Assembly (NCBI GenBank): GCA_005408345.1
Contig: SEMN01000626.1
Span: forward strand, 40,001 to 104,000
Length of the DNA: 64,000 nucleotides
Source of the DNA: Macquaria australasica
Taxonomy: Eukaryota; Chordata; Actinopteri; Centrarchiformes; Percichthyidae
Reading direction: 5' to 3'
Part shown: piece after piece, positions 1-13,050 of the stretch
Numbering within the stretch: the stretch's first letter is position 1
How the letters are laid out: the number at the start of each line of letters is the position of its first letter
Translations under genes and position numbers: made by a program
The notes under the pieces: generated by a model
The model's database searches: none
Told to the model about the DNA's origin: nothing
Seen by the model: only the letters and a program-made list of their open reading frames with translations

Positions 1-99
1 TCTGTAATAACAGAACTAAAGCTTGCAGGTAATGTGATCCGCCATCTTGCTACTACCGTTTACTTCCGTTGTGCATTGTGCAACGCCCTCCGTTGATGA

Positions 100-235
100 C
101 GCACCCTTGATTACAATGGTTGCACTCAAAACTGGTTGATACGCGGGCTGGTTCTGGAACGAAACTGGTTCAAGAGCCAGAGCTAATTTGGTGGGAAACA
201 GTCACTGTTGTTCAGTTTGATTAGGCGTTAAAACC
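100..235 (+). repeat. Possible hAT-type non-autonomous element fragment
   Basis: GCTGGTTCTGGAACGAAACT followed by GGTTCAAGAGCCAGAGC and TTGGTGGGAAACA is typical in style of fish hAT-like MITEs, which carry repeated GGTTC/GAACC boxes. The left end is not resolved. Confidence 0.3.
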
Positions 236-574
236 AACTTATCATCCAGAGATCGAGGGAGAGAGGAGATGGCGTGGCAATGAACAGCTAAGAGCTAAGA
301 CGGCATGACCGGCCCATTGGCAAGGATTGTTAATGGAAGACTGTGCTGCATCAGCACTGTCGGATATTAAACAAAAAGAAGAGGAAGCAGAAGCAGGTCC
401 TGCAACATCATCATTTAATTGAATTGAATTTGAATTTCCATCGACCATTTGATCATCTTTGCAAAGCACTATATTGGCAATTTTGTCATTTGGTGTTACT
501 ATTCAGTTTTCTTATATGCAAATCCAAAATGTGCATTAAAACTGCCAGATAGGATGTTATTAGTAGCCAACAGT

Positions 575-594
575 AAAAAAAAAAAAAAAAAAAA
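575..594 (+). repeat. Poly(A) tract, 20 bases
   Basis: An uninterrupted A20 after CAACAGT. It may be the tail of an old retroposed sequence, but no body is recognised. Confidence 0.9.
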
Positions 595-3423
595 TACTGT
601 ATATCGAATACAACTTGCATCAAAGAGGAAAACAAACTTCTCAAGCCATCAAAAACAAAGCACAGGTGCAAGTTTGCCATTTAGCAGCCAAGTCAAATAA
701 GGATAATAAAAATAAAAAAACAGACAAAGGCCAGCACATAAGTGGAGGCAAACAGAAAGAGAGGCAGGAAAGAGGGGCTCCCGCGTGGACTCAATTTAGG
801 ATTGAATTTTTCAAGCGCTGTCAAATATGGTTCGGGGTGCACATGTCAGCACACTCACTGCGATTGAAAGTCTGTCTTTCCATGCCAAAAGTTTGCTCAT
901 GGTGAAAGAAATGATGGTGAAAATAATTCTGATGGTAAAAACCAAACCAGAGACAAAAGTTCTAAGACTGTGCAAAAATTTAGTTGGGGTCATTTTTTCA
1001 ACACTACACTACATATTTAGCAGACTTTGTTTCCTAATCTGGGCTCCCTGAAAGGTGCCAAGTACAACTACAGACCAGGTGCTTTCTGCTATTGTTCTCA
1101 GTGGCTGTATACTGTACATACAACTTTGATAAATTGGGACAATACATGCAGTATTTGTCCTTCCCTATGTACCTTAAAGGTGCAGGTACTTTTAAAGGTG
1201 ATTATCTGCAGTTACGTTTACCATACAGAAACTGTAATTACTATATGCATTGCTATAATGTTCTTGGATCCTGCCTATTGTCGGTGATTGAAACCCATCG
1301 TGTTTCCAGTAAGGACACGCCAATTTTGATTTCAGTTGTAGGATACAGCTGGTTTATGGCAAGCAGAGCAAATGTTAAAGAGTTGGGACATGAGCACATG
1401 AAGGCAATCCAGGTGGATATGCATCAGAAATATAAACAAGAAATTTTAAAACAAAGAAGTACCATCGCTTCTGAACAGTCAGCAAACAAAATAGGGTTCA
1501 GTATGTTTTAAAGACAGGGAGGCAGAATTAGATTAGCTACAACAGATGGATGAATATGCTCTACAAGCCATTAGTGAGAAAACACAGAGACAGAGTGAGA
1601 AAGGGAGTTGGAAAAGCCAAAAATACGAGAGGAATTTATTGAAATATTGACAACTCGAGAGACACAGAGCAGATTGTGTCTTACAGAAATATAGGCAAAC
1701 GAAATGAGCAGGGTAATGTAATGTATATTTTAAGAAGGTGGGCAGACACCAAGTCAGTGATAGACAGGAGGGATTTCCATTAAGACAGACTACATTAGTC
1801 AAAAAAAGTCACTTAACTTCCAGGCAGAAATCACAGGCTGAGAGTTGACAGATCCCTCCTTTCAAAACACACACGGATGTACCGTCTGTCCTATGCTTCA
1901 CACACACACACAATCATTGACACAGGGGAAGCTCACATGCACCCACACCTAGATGTCTTCAGAGGACCAAATGTACTTAGACAGGCCTGCTTAAAGCTCT
2001 CACTTTTATTCTTAGGCTGTGAAAAAAAGGATTTTCTTAATTTACACACGTACGTACGCACACACACGCACTCTAAGGGGTGTAACCAAGCCAATTAAAG
2101 GCGAGCAGTTGTGAGGAGAATCAAAGACACGAGACATTATTTTTAACTTCAAAGTCTTTTGTGACAATATGACTTCTGCTGGAGAGGAGTGCAGCAGCCT
2201 CCCCTTTCCCAAGATACAGAGGCTCCCTGTCAGCTTGTACTACAACAGACTGCGGGACGTTTCAAAAGAGGTGGCACTCAATAATACACACACACACACA
2301 CACACACGCATAATCAAAGAGAGAGAGAAGAGATAGAGATGGCGGTAAGAGCAAAGATGAAAGATGTTAAAGAAATATAGAGGTACAGAAGTGAGCAAGA
2401 CATGAGAGAGGAATCAAGAGATGTGAGGAAGACGTAAGGAAGGATAATGCTGCAAGTTTACCTACTGCAGAAATTCATTTCAGCTTGACTATGCAAACCA
2501 AAGGACACCATTGTGTGTGTGGGGGGGTCCTCAGCGAGTGATCGTCTGATCTGAAACATCACAATTTATTTTGCTGCCTTGTGGGACAGCATCTCCATTT
2601 CCTTTTCTGGCTGACCGCCTCTCTTTACCCCTCTGTGTTCACTCCGTGTTAGATAAATCTTTATCTGCGCCAAGTGGTGTGGAGCGTCAGGAAACAAACA
2701 ATACAAAGCAGCGCGCACATTTGTATGCAGTGACGTGTTCCAGTGTGTTTTGGGCTAAAAGGATTTTATAAATTCCACAATATAGAAGTGAACAGGAAGT
2801 CTCTCTCACATACAAACATCAGAGACACTCAAATCCATAACTGTCAAGCGTAGGCTGGGTATCATTTACATTTCTTTTTAACACTAGTGCCAAGACATTA
2901 CCTGAGTTTCAGTACTCATATCAAAATGATGCATTTTTGATATACTTTGAGAAATATAAACATGTTTTTTTCTACAGTAACCTTTTTAAAATGTAACTAA
3001 AGAAGCCAAAGTTTTCAAAGTATAAATCTTGTACAGCTGCTTGTGTTAACACAAGAACTAAGCCAAAAACAATTAGTCTATAATTGGCAACATTTTTTAT
3101 TTAAATCAGGAACTCTCTGATCAAAGAATAAGTCATCAAGATTATGAATCGGACCAGACATTTGACAGCTTTCAATACTTTGCGCTACAGACAGATTTTG
3201 GTTGGAACGAGAAAAGTATTAAGATTTTAAAGCCTGCTCCAGTCAAGTGTGCTGACAGAAAGGAGTCAAACAAGGCCAGCTCTTTCTATTAGTCAATTAA
3301 TACAACACACACACGCTTGCACAAGAACACACATGCACACACAAATCAGCTACATCCATCCAATAAGCCTACAGATCCCATTTAATGTACTGAAAGATAA
3401 ACCTTTCCACTTCCCATGGACTC

Positions 3424-3430
<7 letters not shown>

Positions 3431-3462
<32 letters not shown>
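3431..3462 (+). repeat. (GT)n microsatellite
   Basis: About 16 dinucleotide units. The overlapping frames are CVCV and HTHT shadows. Confidence 0.95.
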
Positions 3463-3464
<2 letters not shown>

Positions 3465-3854
3465 AGTGATTAATCCAGTGTTACTAGTAGGAGGTGGTGA
3501 TGCCCTGAGGCTGTACTTTTCTCTGATGAGATCTTGACAGCTAAGGTTTATTCCCCTGCATTCCTCTCTCAATTTCCCTCCCTCCCTCACTGCTATCCAT
3601 TCCAGCTCCCTCATTGCTTCTTCTTTTCTCTTCCTCCACTTTATTGCTCTCCCTCTCTATAGCTCTCTCCATTTCTTGTCGATCAGTTTAGTGTTCTTCA
3701 CCCCCCCTCCTGCTTCCCATCCAAAAACCCTCTCCATCCAAATAACCCCTCACCCACATTTTGCTCTTACTGCTGGTTGTCCACCTTAGGGTGCACCATC
3801 GAGTTCTCTCGTCCTTTTATTTTCTCTTACTATCTTCCTTTAAATCTTCAAACT

Positions 3855-3884
3855 CCCTCCTCCTCCTCCTCCTCCTCCTCCTCC
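3855..3884 (+). repeat. (CCT)n trinucleotide microsatellite
   Basis: Nine to ten CCT units followed by C6. Confidence 0.95.
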
Positions 3885-3976
3885 CCCCTGCAGGTGATTA
3901 GCAGTGTAGAGGTCAAAACATGTGAACCCTGTGAAATGAACAGCTTTACTTCTAACCCAACAGTGGGCGTGCAAAT

Positions 3977-3978
<2 letters not shown>

Positions 3979-4022
<44 letters not shown>
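3979..4022 (+). repeat. (CA)n microsatellite with GCGCG lead
   Basis: About 20 CA units after GCGCG. Confidence 0.95.
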
Positions 4023-4024
<2 letters not shown>

Positions 4025-5265
4025 CACAACCTGGCAATAAGGAAAGGTAATTGTCTGCTTTCTTCCACTTGTTCCACGTTCCACTTTCTTAAGCAGAGTG
4101 TGGGTTATCTTCACAGTACAGCATGTCTAGTACCTGTGTGTGCATACACATATAAAGTAGCATGTTAAAGAACAATCCCCTCACATGTATATAAATCCAA
4201 ACGTAGACACACTGAACCACAAAGACCTTGTCCAGTCACTCCCTGATAGAGATCGAGATCTGACTAGGCTTTCTCAAACCATGGTTTTAAAGCAGAATAG
4301 GTCACAGGCTTTAAACTGTTGGGTCTCCGACTGTTATAATAATACACTCTGATGTATACAGTGTTATTAGAGCCTGTACGCTCATGCTCCAAAGATATAT
4401 AAATCCATTATGTCTTTTTCGATGTGACATTTTAAAAGGTCACGTTTTAGGTGTTGATAAATTCATACAGCCTGGGAGCAGAATGCAGTGTGGCTGGAGT
4501 TCAAAGCACGAGCACACTCAAGTGTGACCAACTAATTCTGTACCCAGAGGTCCAAGCCCAGCGTTGGATTGGATGAGGAGGATCAAATTATGGATGTATT
4601 GATCAGTATCAGTATTGTTTTTCACTCCATTTTTTAGGATTTGTTCTCACTGGGGAGTATTTTTACATAACTCCTCTTTGCTTCTTTCATATTTCCTCTA
4701 TTCATCGACTAGCATTAATTCGTATTTGTGGAGAAAAACAATCTGTAAGTAGTTCCAATTTGTTTACCAATCGCTCTAAAAACTATCCAATTCTGTTATG
4801 CATTATTCAGGGCTACCTAGCATTTACTATAACATTTTCTGTTACCTAGTGTTTGCTTGGAAGATCAGATCAAATTATCTGGATGACTTTGGTGTCTCTG
4901 TTTCCATCATATTCTGCCACAAAAAACCTGGCGAGCTCCTTTAATGACAGACTCAACAGAGTTTCAGAGTGGTACAATTTATCGCATTAGAACAATTTCA
5001 TCTTATTTGCTTGATTTATCTTTGTGGGTGGGTAAAAGCCTTTCAAAATGTGCACTGTATAACAGATTTGTTAAAACACTCTGTCTCGCACTCTCTCGCC
5101 TCTCACTTACAGTACACAGCAAGCCCAAATTTCAATCATGCATAATTGATGAGATCTTAACTCTGCCCATTTCTCTGTCACTCACACTCTCTCTCCCACA
5201 TGCATGTCTCTTTCTTAACTCTCTACCACATCCACTTCATGGAGATAACCGTACAGTACCTGTGC

Positions 5266-5268
<3 letters not shown>

Positions 5269-5310
<42 letters not shown>

Positions 5311-5323
5311 ACACATTTCTGCA

Positions 5324-5365
<42 letters not shown>

Positions 5366-5376
5366 TGTGTGTGTGT
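5269..5376 (+). repeat. Two (GT)n microsatellites separated by ~20 bases
   Basis: (GT)20 at about 5269-5308 and an interrupted (GT)n from about 5328 to 5376. Confidence 0.95.
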
Positions 5377-5724
5377 ACTCCATGTATGTTTGCATGCATA
5401 TTTCTACCCCTCTTTCTGACACAGCAACAAGCACACTAGTGTACTCCAACTCTCACCTCTACCCCGTGTAGTTGCATAAATAGATGCAAGCAGCTCTCAA
5501 GACTCAAGTCACCACTGCAGAATGCACAACACACTCAGATACACAAACTCTCACACAAACACGCACACATACAAGCCTTCCAGTGGTGTGCACATGGATG
5601 AGGGTGGTGCTTCTGTTTTGCTGAGTGCCAAAGTGCCCTTTTTATATGAAACCTTTATTTATGTGCCCTAACTTCCATGCTTCATTTGTCACAGCTTTTG
5701 TCTCCTCCCATGTGCATGGCCTAG

Positions 5725-6125
5725 TGCCACTCAAATGACCCTCTAGTCACACTACAGTAAGTGCCCCACAACCAGGTAACCATTTAGTACACCCAAGTGC
5801 CCCTCTTTTATGCCCAAGACCCTCTCTTGTACACCCAAGTGCCCCTCTGGGACTTCTAGGTTCACCTCTAGTAAGCCCAAGCGCCCCTCTTGGTCCACCC
5901 ATGTGCCCCTCTTGTATCCTCTAGGGACTTGGGTGCCCCTCTGGCAAGTGCCTTTCTGGTACACACAAGTGCACCTCTAGTACACCCTAGTGCATATGTA
6001 GAACACCCAAGTGCCCTGAGTAAACCAAAGTGCCCCTCAGGTACACCCAAGAGCCCCTGTAGTGTACCCAAATGTCCCTCCATTACAACCCAGTGGCCCT
6101 CTGGTTATGCGAGTGCCACTCTGTT
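5725..6125. repeat. Degenerate minisatellite, unit ~21 bp (AAGTGCCCCTCTNGTACACC)
   Basis: About 18 imperfect copies of a unit near 21 bases run head to tail, each keeping GTGCCCCTCT and most keeping ACACCCAA. Because the unit is a multiple of three, both strands translate as seven-residue repeats (for example GHLGVPE on the minus strand), which explains three long but spurious open frames. Copies differ by substitutions and small indels, so the array is old. Confidence 0.8.
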
Positions 6126-7919
6126 GGTATCTAACTAAATCCTAAACCATCTATCCAACCCTCACCCTGCTTGCGGTGCCCTTCAACTCATCCCATTGCT
6201 TCCTCATGCATCCTTTTCCTTTCTCCCTTCCCTCCTATCCACTATCTCCATATTTCTCTCTCTTTCTCCATTTCAAATGTATTAGCTATAACAAAAGGAG
6301 GGAACGCAAAAAGCCGTCACTGTCATTCACCCGTGCACAAATGCACTGAACGGAAAAAACTTTTATCTCTGGGAGCGGGCACTCTCATTTGCCAAAACAA
6401 GACATGGAAGACGAGCGAGTGGAGGGAGACGCAAAAAAAAAGTACGAGGTATAGATTATGACAGGAGAGGAGAAAATGAAGAGGAAGAAAAAAACTTTTT
6501 ATTTCTTGTTCCTTCAAAATGAATTTCAAGGCTCATCTGCTCTGGGTGGTGTTGGCGTTCACGGCTTAACAACCTCAGATAAATACAGACTCAGCTCTGA
6601 GAGGAGGACAACCAGCCAACATCATCTGTTATATGGACATAGACAGACAGAGAGAGGGGAGGGGAAGACAGACTAAAGAGAGAAATAGGGAGAAGAGGAG
6701 AAAGAAAATGGGTTAGAAGAGAAGGGAGCAGTTAGGGGAACCAAGCCAGCAACACAAACATGAAGTGAAAAGAGGGCTAAAGATAGAAAAGGTGCTGATG
6801 TTGAATGATTGTGCAAGAAAATATTTAAAAAAATAAATAAAATTACTTCTGTCGGTTGTTTGTTTCTTGATGGTAAAACTTTGTTTACAGCTGCAGTGCA
6901 TAAGAGGCCTAAAAGTGGATAGGAAGCTGGAACCAGAGAATTTTTTATCTTCTATTTTTGCTTGGAAAATTACTCAAAAGATGAATCAATTGTCAATTAA
7001 TTTTCTGTCAATCGACTTATTAAGATGAGCAGTAAAATTATAACCCAAGCTGTCTGTTGCAAGCATCCATAACATTTACAGATTGCTTTACTGATTCAAC
7101 CTTGGCCTACCACACTTGCCGTAGTGGTGCTGAAACACAGCTTGAGTGCACTCACTTTCAGTTTTACCTCCAAATCATGTGGTTTAGATCATCTGATGGC
7201 TTGTTTACAGTCTGTCTGATCATCGGAACGCTCCAATCTTATCCTAGATATCTCAGCAATTACTTTGTTGAGTGCAATGACATAATAACTGATAAAATTA
7301 GGGCCACAACTACAAAAATAAGACAAAAATAAATCAGAATTTTAAAATGTCAAAAACAGGAGCTCCTCAGGTAAAACCAATCCCCTTCAGAACAGTGCAG
7401 ACAGGTTGAACATAGAAATACAGAGACTGAGATAGCTATGCCTCCATCTTACTTTCCAGTCTTTTCACCTTTTTGATTTAAATCTGCTCCCTTTCTCCCT
7501 GCTCCTTCGTATTATCTCATAAAAGCTCATATCAGACTCAGATGGTTTCTAACAGAGACAGAAGTTAAAGTTTATCACTCAATCTACTTACCCCTCTAAA
7601 GCTTAACTGCAATGTCTGGGGCAACAATAAAGACTGAATGAAGACACTGAAGAGCTGATAGGACTCAATAGCCTGAAGGTTGAAAACTCAATGCCACACT
7701 GACTGAGGAGTTAGTGAAGCGGGTATGTGTGTGTTAAAATCTGTACGAGAGAGAAAACGGCAGTATTGCGGGCCAATGTCAAATTATGTGCCAGTGTGTC
7801 TGTGTATGTGTGGATGCCTGGCAGTTGTACTGCACATCTGTTATGAAGCCTGTTCCCGGATTGGACTATATAACCATCACCCAATGTATTGCTGACTGAT
7901 AGAAGTAAGGGTGTTTAGG

Positions 7920-7925
<6 letters not shown>

Positions 7926-7997
<72 letters not shown>

Positions 7998-8065
7998 TGC
8001 GCGTGTGTGCGTGTGTGTGTGTGTGTGTGCGTGTGTGTGTGTGCGCATGCGCGCACACGTGCGCA
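7926..8065 (+). repeat. Long compound (GT)n/(GC)n microsatellite
   Basis: About 140 bases of nearly pure alternating purine-pyrimidine sequence: (GT)27, then mixed GC and GT blocks, ending GCGCATGCGCGCACACGTGC. Such sequence can adopt left-handed Z-DNA. Confidence 0.95.
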
Positions 8066-8204
8066 GGAGGCCTGGATGATAGTGTTTCTGGGTTTGCGTG
8101 TGTGTGTCTGTTTGTGTGTTGGCCTCGGTGGTGCCAGTCAGGCATGACAGGAGGAGAGAATTAAAACCTGTAGGCGCTGAGAGACCTTCTCACATACCAA
8201 TGTG

Positions 8205-8205
<1 letters not shown>

Positions 8206-8245
<40 letters not shown>

Positions 8246-8262
8246 CGTGTGTGTGCGCGGGT
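8206..8262 (+). repeat. (GT)n microsatellite, interrupted
   Basis: About 18 GT units, then TTCGTGTGTGTGCGCGGGTG. Confidence 0.9.
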
Positions 8263-10019
8263 GTGTGTCTGTAGAGAGTGACCTTCTCTCCAGACTAGTG
8301 TCACAGACGGTTGGTTTTGGTACCAGCCCTTTGGCTTTATGGAGGCCTATGGGCAATGTATACTACCGTCTGGGAGAGAGTTTAAATGTGAGAGTGTGTG
8401 TGTAGGTTTGTGTTTGTGTGTGCACGCCAACTCTATTAGAACAACCTCTTCCCTTACTAAACCACCCCCACATGGTTTACTTTCTTGCTCTCTCACTTCA
8501 ACAATATTTCTCTTACTTTTTTTGTGTTGTTCTAAGCTGAAATGTCAAAAACGTGATTTCAGTTATCCTCGTTTACCCCCTTCTCTTATTAATACAACTT
8601 TTTATTTCTATTCTGATACAGGAAAAAAAAAACAATTTGGTATAATATAAATAAACATCCATTAATCCACTTCAGATCATATAAAAAGATTAAGTGAAAA
8701 TAATAAAAATCATGAAAATCCAGAACTTGCCTAAGAATCACTTTTAAGTTTTCCTCAGTATCAAAGTAATCCAGTGATAGTTGTCTGTACATCCACGGGT
8801 ACACTGCAAATAGGAACTGCTAATTCGGCATACTTTTAATGGTGCCAATATGCCATAATATAAGCAAATATAGACCACAGCTCACTGAATCACGGCAACA
8901 TTACATTACAATCCTGTGTACATCCCCGAAAGCATTATGGGAACTAGCATATAGTTCCAAAACTTAGAGCATAATTATCCCCTAGTGTTCTTCTGTTAGA
9001 CACAGAAGAATAACAGGAGTGAAAAAATCTAATTATTTTTATTATATTATTATTATTTTTATTTATATTAATGTGATGGGGTTTTTTTATGAGGCTCAGA
9101 ATGATGCCCTATCAACATGGCCCTTATATTCCTGGAACACTGATTTTGTCTGAAGGGGGTCCAACACTGTGTCAGACTTTGAAAACCCCTGATCTAGAAC
9201 AATGGGCAGTGACTGCATCAGAAAGCAGACGATTTGCTTTCTTTGACACTATACACTGTAAGATTGTTTCCCGAACAGAACAGACTGACAAAGACTCATA
9301 ATGTGTGTCTGTGCCTTTAGAAGTGAAACTGGGAACATGTCTGCACACCTGGGAGAGTAACTGTAGCATTTGAAAAGAGCCTAGAGGTTTATGGCGTGTG
9401 TCTTTGCCTTTTCATGAGGTTAACTGTACTTGTGAATGACTGATGAATTTTTCCAAAGGATGTGTAGACCCTCCTTCCTTGCCTCATGTGCCATTTTCCA
9501 TCATTCAACTACCCATCCATCCATCCATCCACCCAGCTGTCTATAAACGGTTGTCAAGTAGAGAACATTTGAGTAAAGCTAGAGGCTGGGAATCTGTTAC
9601 AAAAGGAAAACATAATGTTACAGTCTGTGCTAATTAATGACCTCCCTGAAGTCAGGGACGAATCTGTGAGAACACAAAAGGCACTTTGAATGTCTGCGTT
9701 TCATCTATGTCATCAAAATATAACATTCTACTATGGAAGACTTTGGATTCATCAAGTTTATAAGACAATTAGTAAGATCTCATAGCACAGTCTGCTACCT
9801 ATTGTTCATTGCTCATTGGATCTAATCCTCAATATGCATATGTTGATATAAGATGCTTCTTGATTTTAAACGAACCCTCTCTGTGGTCGTGAGGCGGCTT
9901 TGCTTTGTATTCAGCTCAAGTCATGCACAACCTCTCCTACATACATAAGCACAGACACACTCTGTTAGTCTCTCTCTCCCCTTCTCTCTTTCTCTCTCAC
10001 ACACACACAAACACACACT

Positions 10020-10145
10020 TTCTCTCAGAGCCTCCGTAGGCCCAATTAAACAGCCATAATTACGGCCAGACAGGAATGAGAGGATGGAATAGAAAACAGC
10101 ATCCATTTTTTAACCCAGCCTAGTTGTTTCATTGCATTAATGTCT
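10020..10145. other. Possible conserved non-coding element in grm8 intron
   Basis: CCAATTAAACAGCCATAATT, then ACGGCCAGACAGG and TTGCATTAATG form a cluster of homeodomain-type cores between a CT/CA-rich block and a purine-rich block. The call is inference from composition only. Confidence 0.2.
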
Positions 10146-10149
10146 CTAA

Positions 10150-10315
10150 ACATGACCACGAGCGAGTGGAGAGGAAAAAGGAGAGGAGCCGAGAGCAGAG
10201 GAGGAGCGGGAGGAGAGGGGAGCAGAGGAGTAGGAAATGGAGCAAGGAGTAAGAGTGAAGGAAATTAGAAATGTGTGTGAGCGAGATGGAGGGAGGAAAG
10301 GAGTGTGGTGGAGGA
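10150..10315. repeat. Polypurine tract
   Basis: About 165 bases rich in GAGGAG/AGGAG on the plus strand, low complexity. Confidence 0.8.
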
Positions 10316-10875
10316 GGTGGCAGATATTAAATGGGTGTTTATGTTGCTGAAGAAGTTAATTTAGCAAAGGCAACTGAACGATTAAAAATGTATGCACCAA
10401 TTGCACACTCTTAAATCACACACACGTATAAAAAATAGAAATATTATGAATAATCTCACTAATGTGAGTATAGCCACATTATGAGTTATTGCACATACTA
10501 TATGAAAACAGACACTGGGACTTTATATGTCTACCCTCTGCATGGCTCTGGAAAACACCACAGATGGATGAAAGAAAGGAGTCAGCAGCAAATACTTTTG
10601 TCACTGCCTCATCCTGAGCAAAAGAGTGATTTAAAAACAGCATAATTTAACCTAATTTGCCTCAAAATCAAACCAAATGTAGCCCTAATGTGTACAACTG
10701 CTGTTTCTATGATGATAAGTATCCACAGAAAAACATTCAGCGCAGTCTTCACAGCCAAAACCAAGACAGATGTGAAGCCAAATATAAAAATATCCAAGCA
10801 TTCCTTGCAATGTGGGGGGGACAGGAAACCATGTAAACATTGTGAACAATTTTTTTTTTTTTTATGTATTTTAGA

Positions 10876-11070
10876 CAACTTGGCAGGCTAGTTAAGTGGT
10901 TGGAGTGACAGCCCTGAAACTGGAAGGTCATAGATTAACCACAGTAATGGTCAATGTGTCTATCAATAGCTGTAAGTCCTGTCAAAGTGTCCTTGAGCAA
11001 GACACATTTCATGCAATTAGCACTTTGACATTCCAGCTCCTCTGAACTATAAAAAGTCCAAGCCATCCTG
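10876..11070 (+). mobile_element. tRNA-derived SINE, degenerate
   Basis: A tRNA-like head with an A-box-like TAGTTAAGTGGTTGGAG and a decayed B box (GGTCATAGATTAACC) is followed at 10988-11005 by TGTCCTTGAGCAAGACAC, a core found in teleost SINEs. It follows a T15 run. A second copy of the core is at 49790-49807. Confidence 0.55.
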
Positions 11071-12436
11071 TCACCTTCGATGTATGATGTTATGACAGTA
11101 TTTCGACTGCTACTCTGTATCGTCTGATGGCTCACCCTCCCCAGACCCAGCAACGTGTCGAAAAGACTTTCAATTATTGCTCATTTCACTGGGGAATTCA
11201 AGAGTAACTTGGCCTATCTGCAGGGCTTATTATTTTCTGTTTTCACTTTTATTTTTTATTAAAATCAAGGAAAGAATCACATACATTTTAAAATCGAAAA
11301 ACAGGTGAAAACAGTTTAAAGGATCAAGACTAAAGCCTGCGTGAATATCAGGTTCTATATAATTAAATGTCTGGTGATTTATTGTAACCTACTGTGAACA
11401 GAGTCCTGCAGGAATATAAAATCCAGGTTCAAATCTGCAGAAAAGTCTGAATTTTAGGGGGGTGATTATGAGTAAAAAATGAAAACAAATCAATCAATTA
11501 CAAATCAATTTTAAAAGTTGATATTTTCCTGGAATACTGTGCTGTCAGTGCTGCTTGGTGGGACATATGTAGGCTACAGTTTACGAGAGGATGTAAGACG
11601 GAAGATATTAAAGTTAATACTAATGTCAGCAGGGCAGTGTACAAAATGATCAGGCTTTATTTCCTGCTAAGAATTGTACACAGTTATGCACAAGCCTTTC
11701 CTCGCTCATCTTAAAATGTGGTGAATTATCCTTTACTCTTTTAACCACTTCATACATTTGATTTCTAATGTGCGCCTGATGATTTGAAGAAGCAAAACTA
11801 GCAACTTAAGACGCTGGAGACACAAAACAATAACTCTGAATGGAAATTGCAAATACAATAATGGGTTTCATTGAACTGCAATGGCCTTAAATCAGCTGAA
11901 ACTGAATTGACAGTGAATTGCACTTGGAGAGACAGAGCTTGGAAAATTTACATGTTTTATATTCTCTCTATTTTTTTTTAAATATGCAAACTTCCCAGGC
12001 AGAGGTGAGGCTGAGGTGGCAGCTAATGTGAAATTGTAAGTGCAATGAAATATATTGGTCATGGCAATTCGCTGCACCTGCTGCTACACCACACATCCAC
12101 ATGTGCACACCATCAAACACACACATACTCAACCCTTGCTGTCTCTGGCTGCCGAAAACCTGCTATGGCAGCAGAAAGCTGACAAGGGCTCAACTTGACA
12201 CATCTTCCTCTCTCTTTTTCTCTATTTTTCTTTTTCTCTGTTGTTCACCATGTCCGTCTCAAAGGAGTATACACACACGGACTGCCTACCAAAGGTGTGC
12301 GTGTGTCCATTTCTTGTTCAATGTTTCACACTGCCTCCCTCATGGCTTCTCAAATGTGTGTTTTTAAGCACACATGTTGCTGTCTCTTGCTGCAATAAAT
12401 GTCTGTTTATGTATGAGCACATTTCATCAGCTGGAA

Positions 12437-12438
<2 letters not shown>

Positions 12439-12491
<53 letters not shown>
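12439..12491 (+). repeat. (TG)n microsatellite
   Basis: About 26 uninterrupted TG units. Confidence 0.95.
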
Positions 12492-12494
<3 letters not shown>

Positions 12495-13001
12495 ACCCAG
12501 AGAGCCATACCTCAAGGCAGTCTGTTAGCACCAATAGCCTGCTAAATTAATCAGTACCCCTCAGGCCTCTTGACCAGACCCTAGACACATACACACACAC
12601 ACACACACCTGTCATACGTTTTGCAATATTGCAGAGGCATCACTCACTGAGTCAAACAGGCCCAACAGCACCCCATGGAGAAATACTGAGGTCAGGTGAG
12701 AGATATAGAACGCATATGCTCATAAACAAATACACAAACAAACACACACACATATGAGTACAAGGGAGAATAGGCATAACTTTGTTAAGTTAGTAGTATT
12801 ATTGTTTATTACATTGTTTATTATATAAGAATGAACAGATGTAACCTGCTGTCTGTGTTCATCACACTGTACTGACTGTAGTTAACCTCTGTTTTGTATT
12901 ATCTGTGTGCAGAACAGAAATACATGTCATTAGGTTAGTTATGAATACATTACCACTGCTGCTGGCACACAGGGGGAGGAAATTAGTGTTAGTGGGATCC
13001 C

Positions 13002-13050
13002 TGTGTGTGTGTGTGTGCGCGCGCGCGCGCGCGTGCGTGCGTGCGTGCAC
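13002..13050 (+). repeat. (GT)8-(GC)10-(GTGC)n compound repeat
   Basis: TGTGTG, then CGCGCGCGCGCG, then GTGCGTGCGTGCGTGCAC. This is alternating purine-pyrimidine DNA with an unusually long CG run for an AT-rich fish intron. Confidence 0.95.

Noticed and set aside
7866..8405. Many 60-80 residue frames of HTHT or CVCV type
   Set aside because: They are translations of CA/GT microsatellites in all frames, with no splice sites, codon bias or family resemblance.
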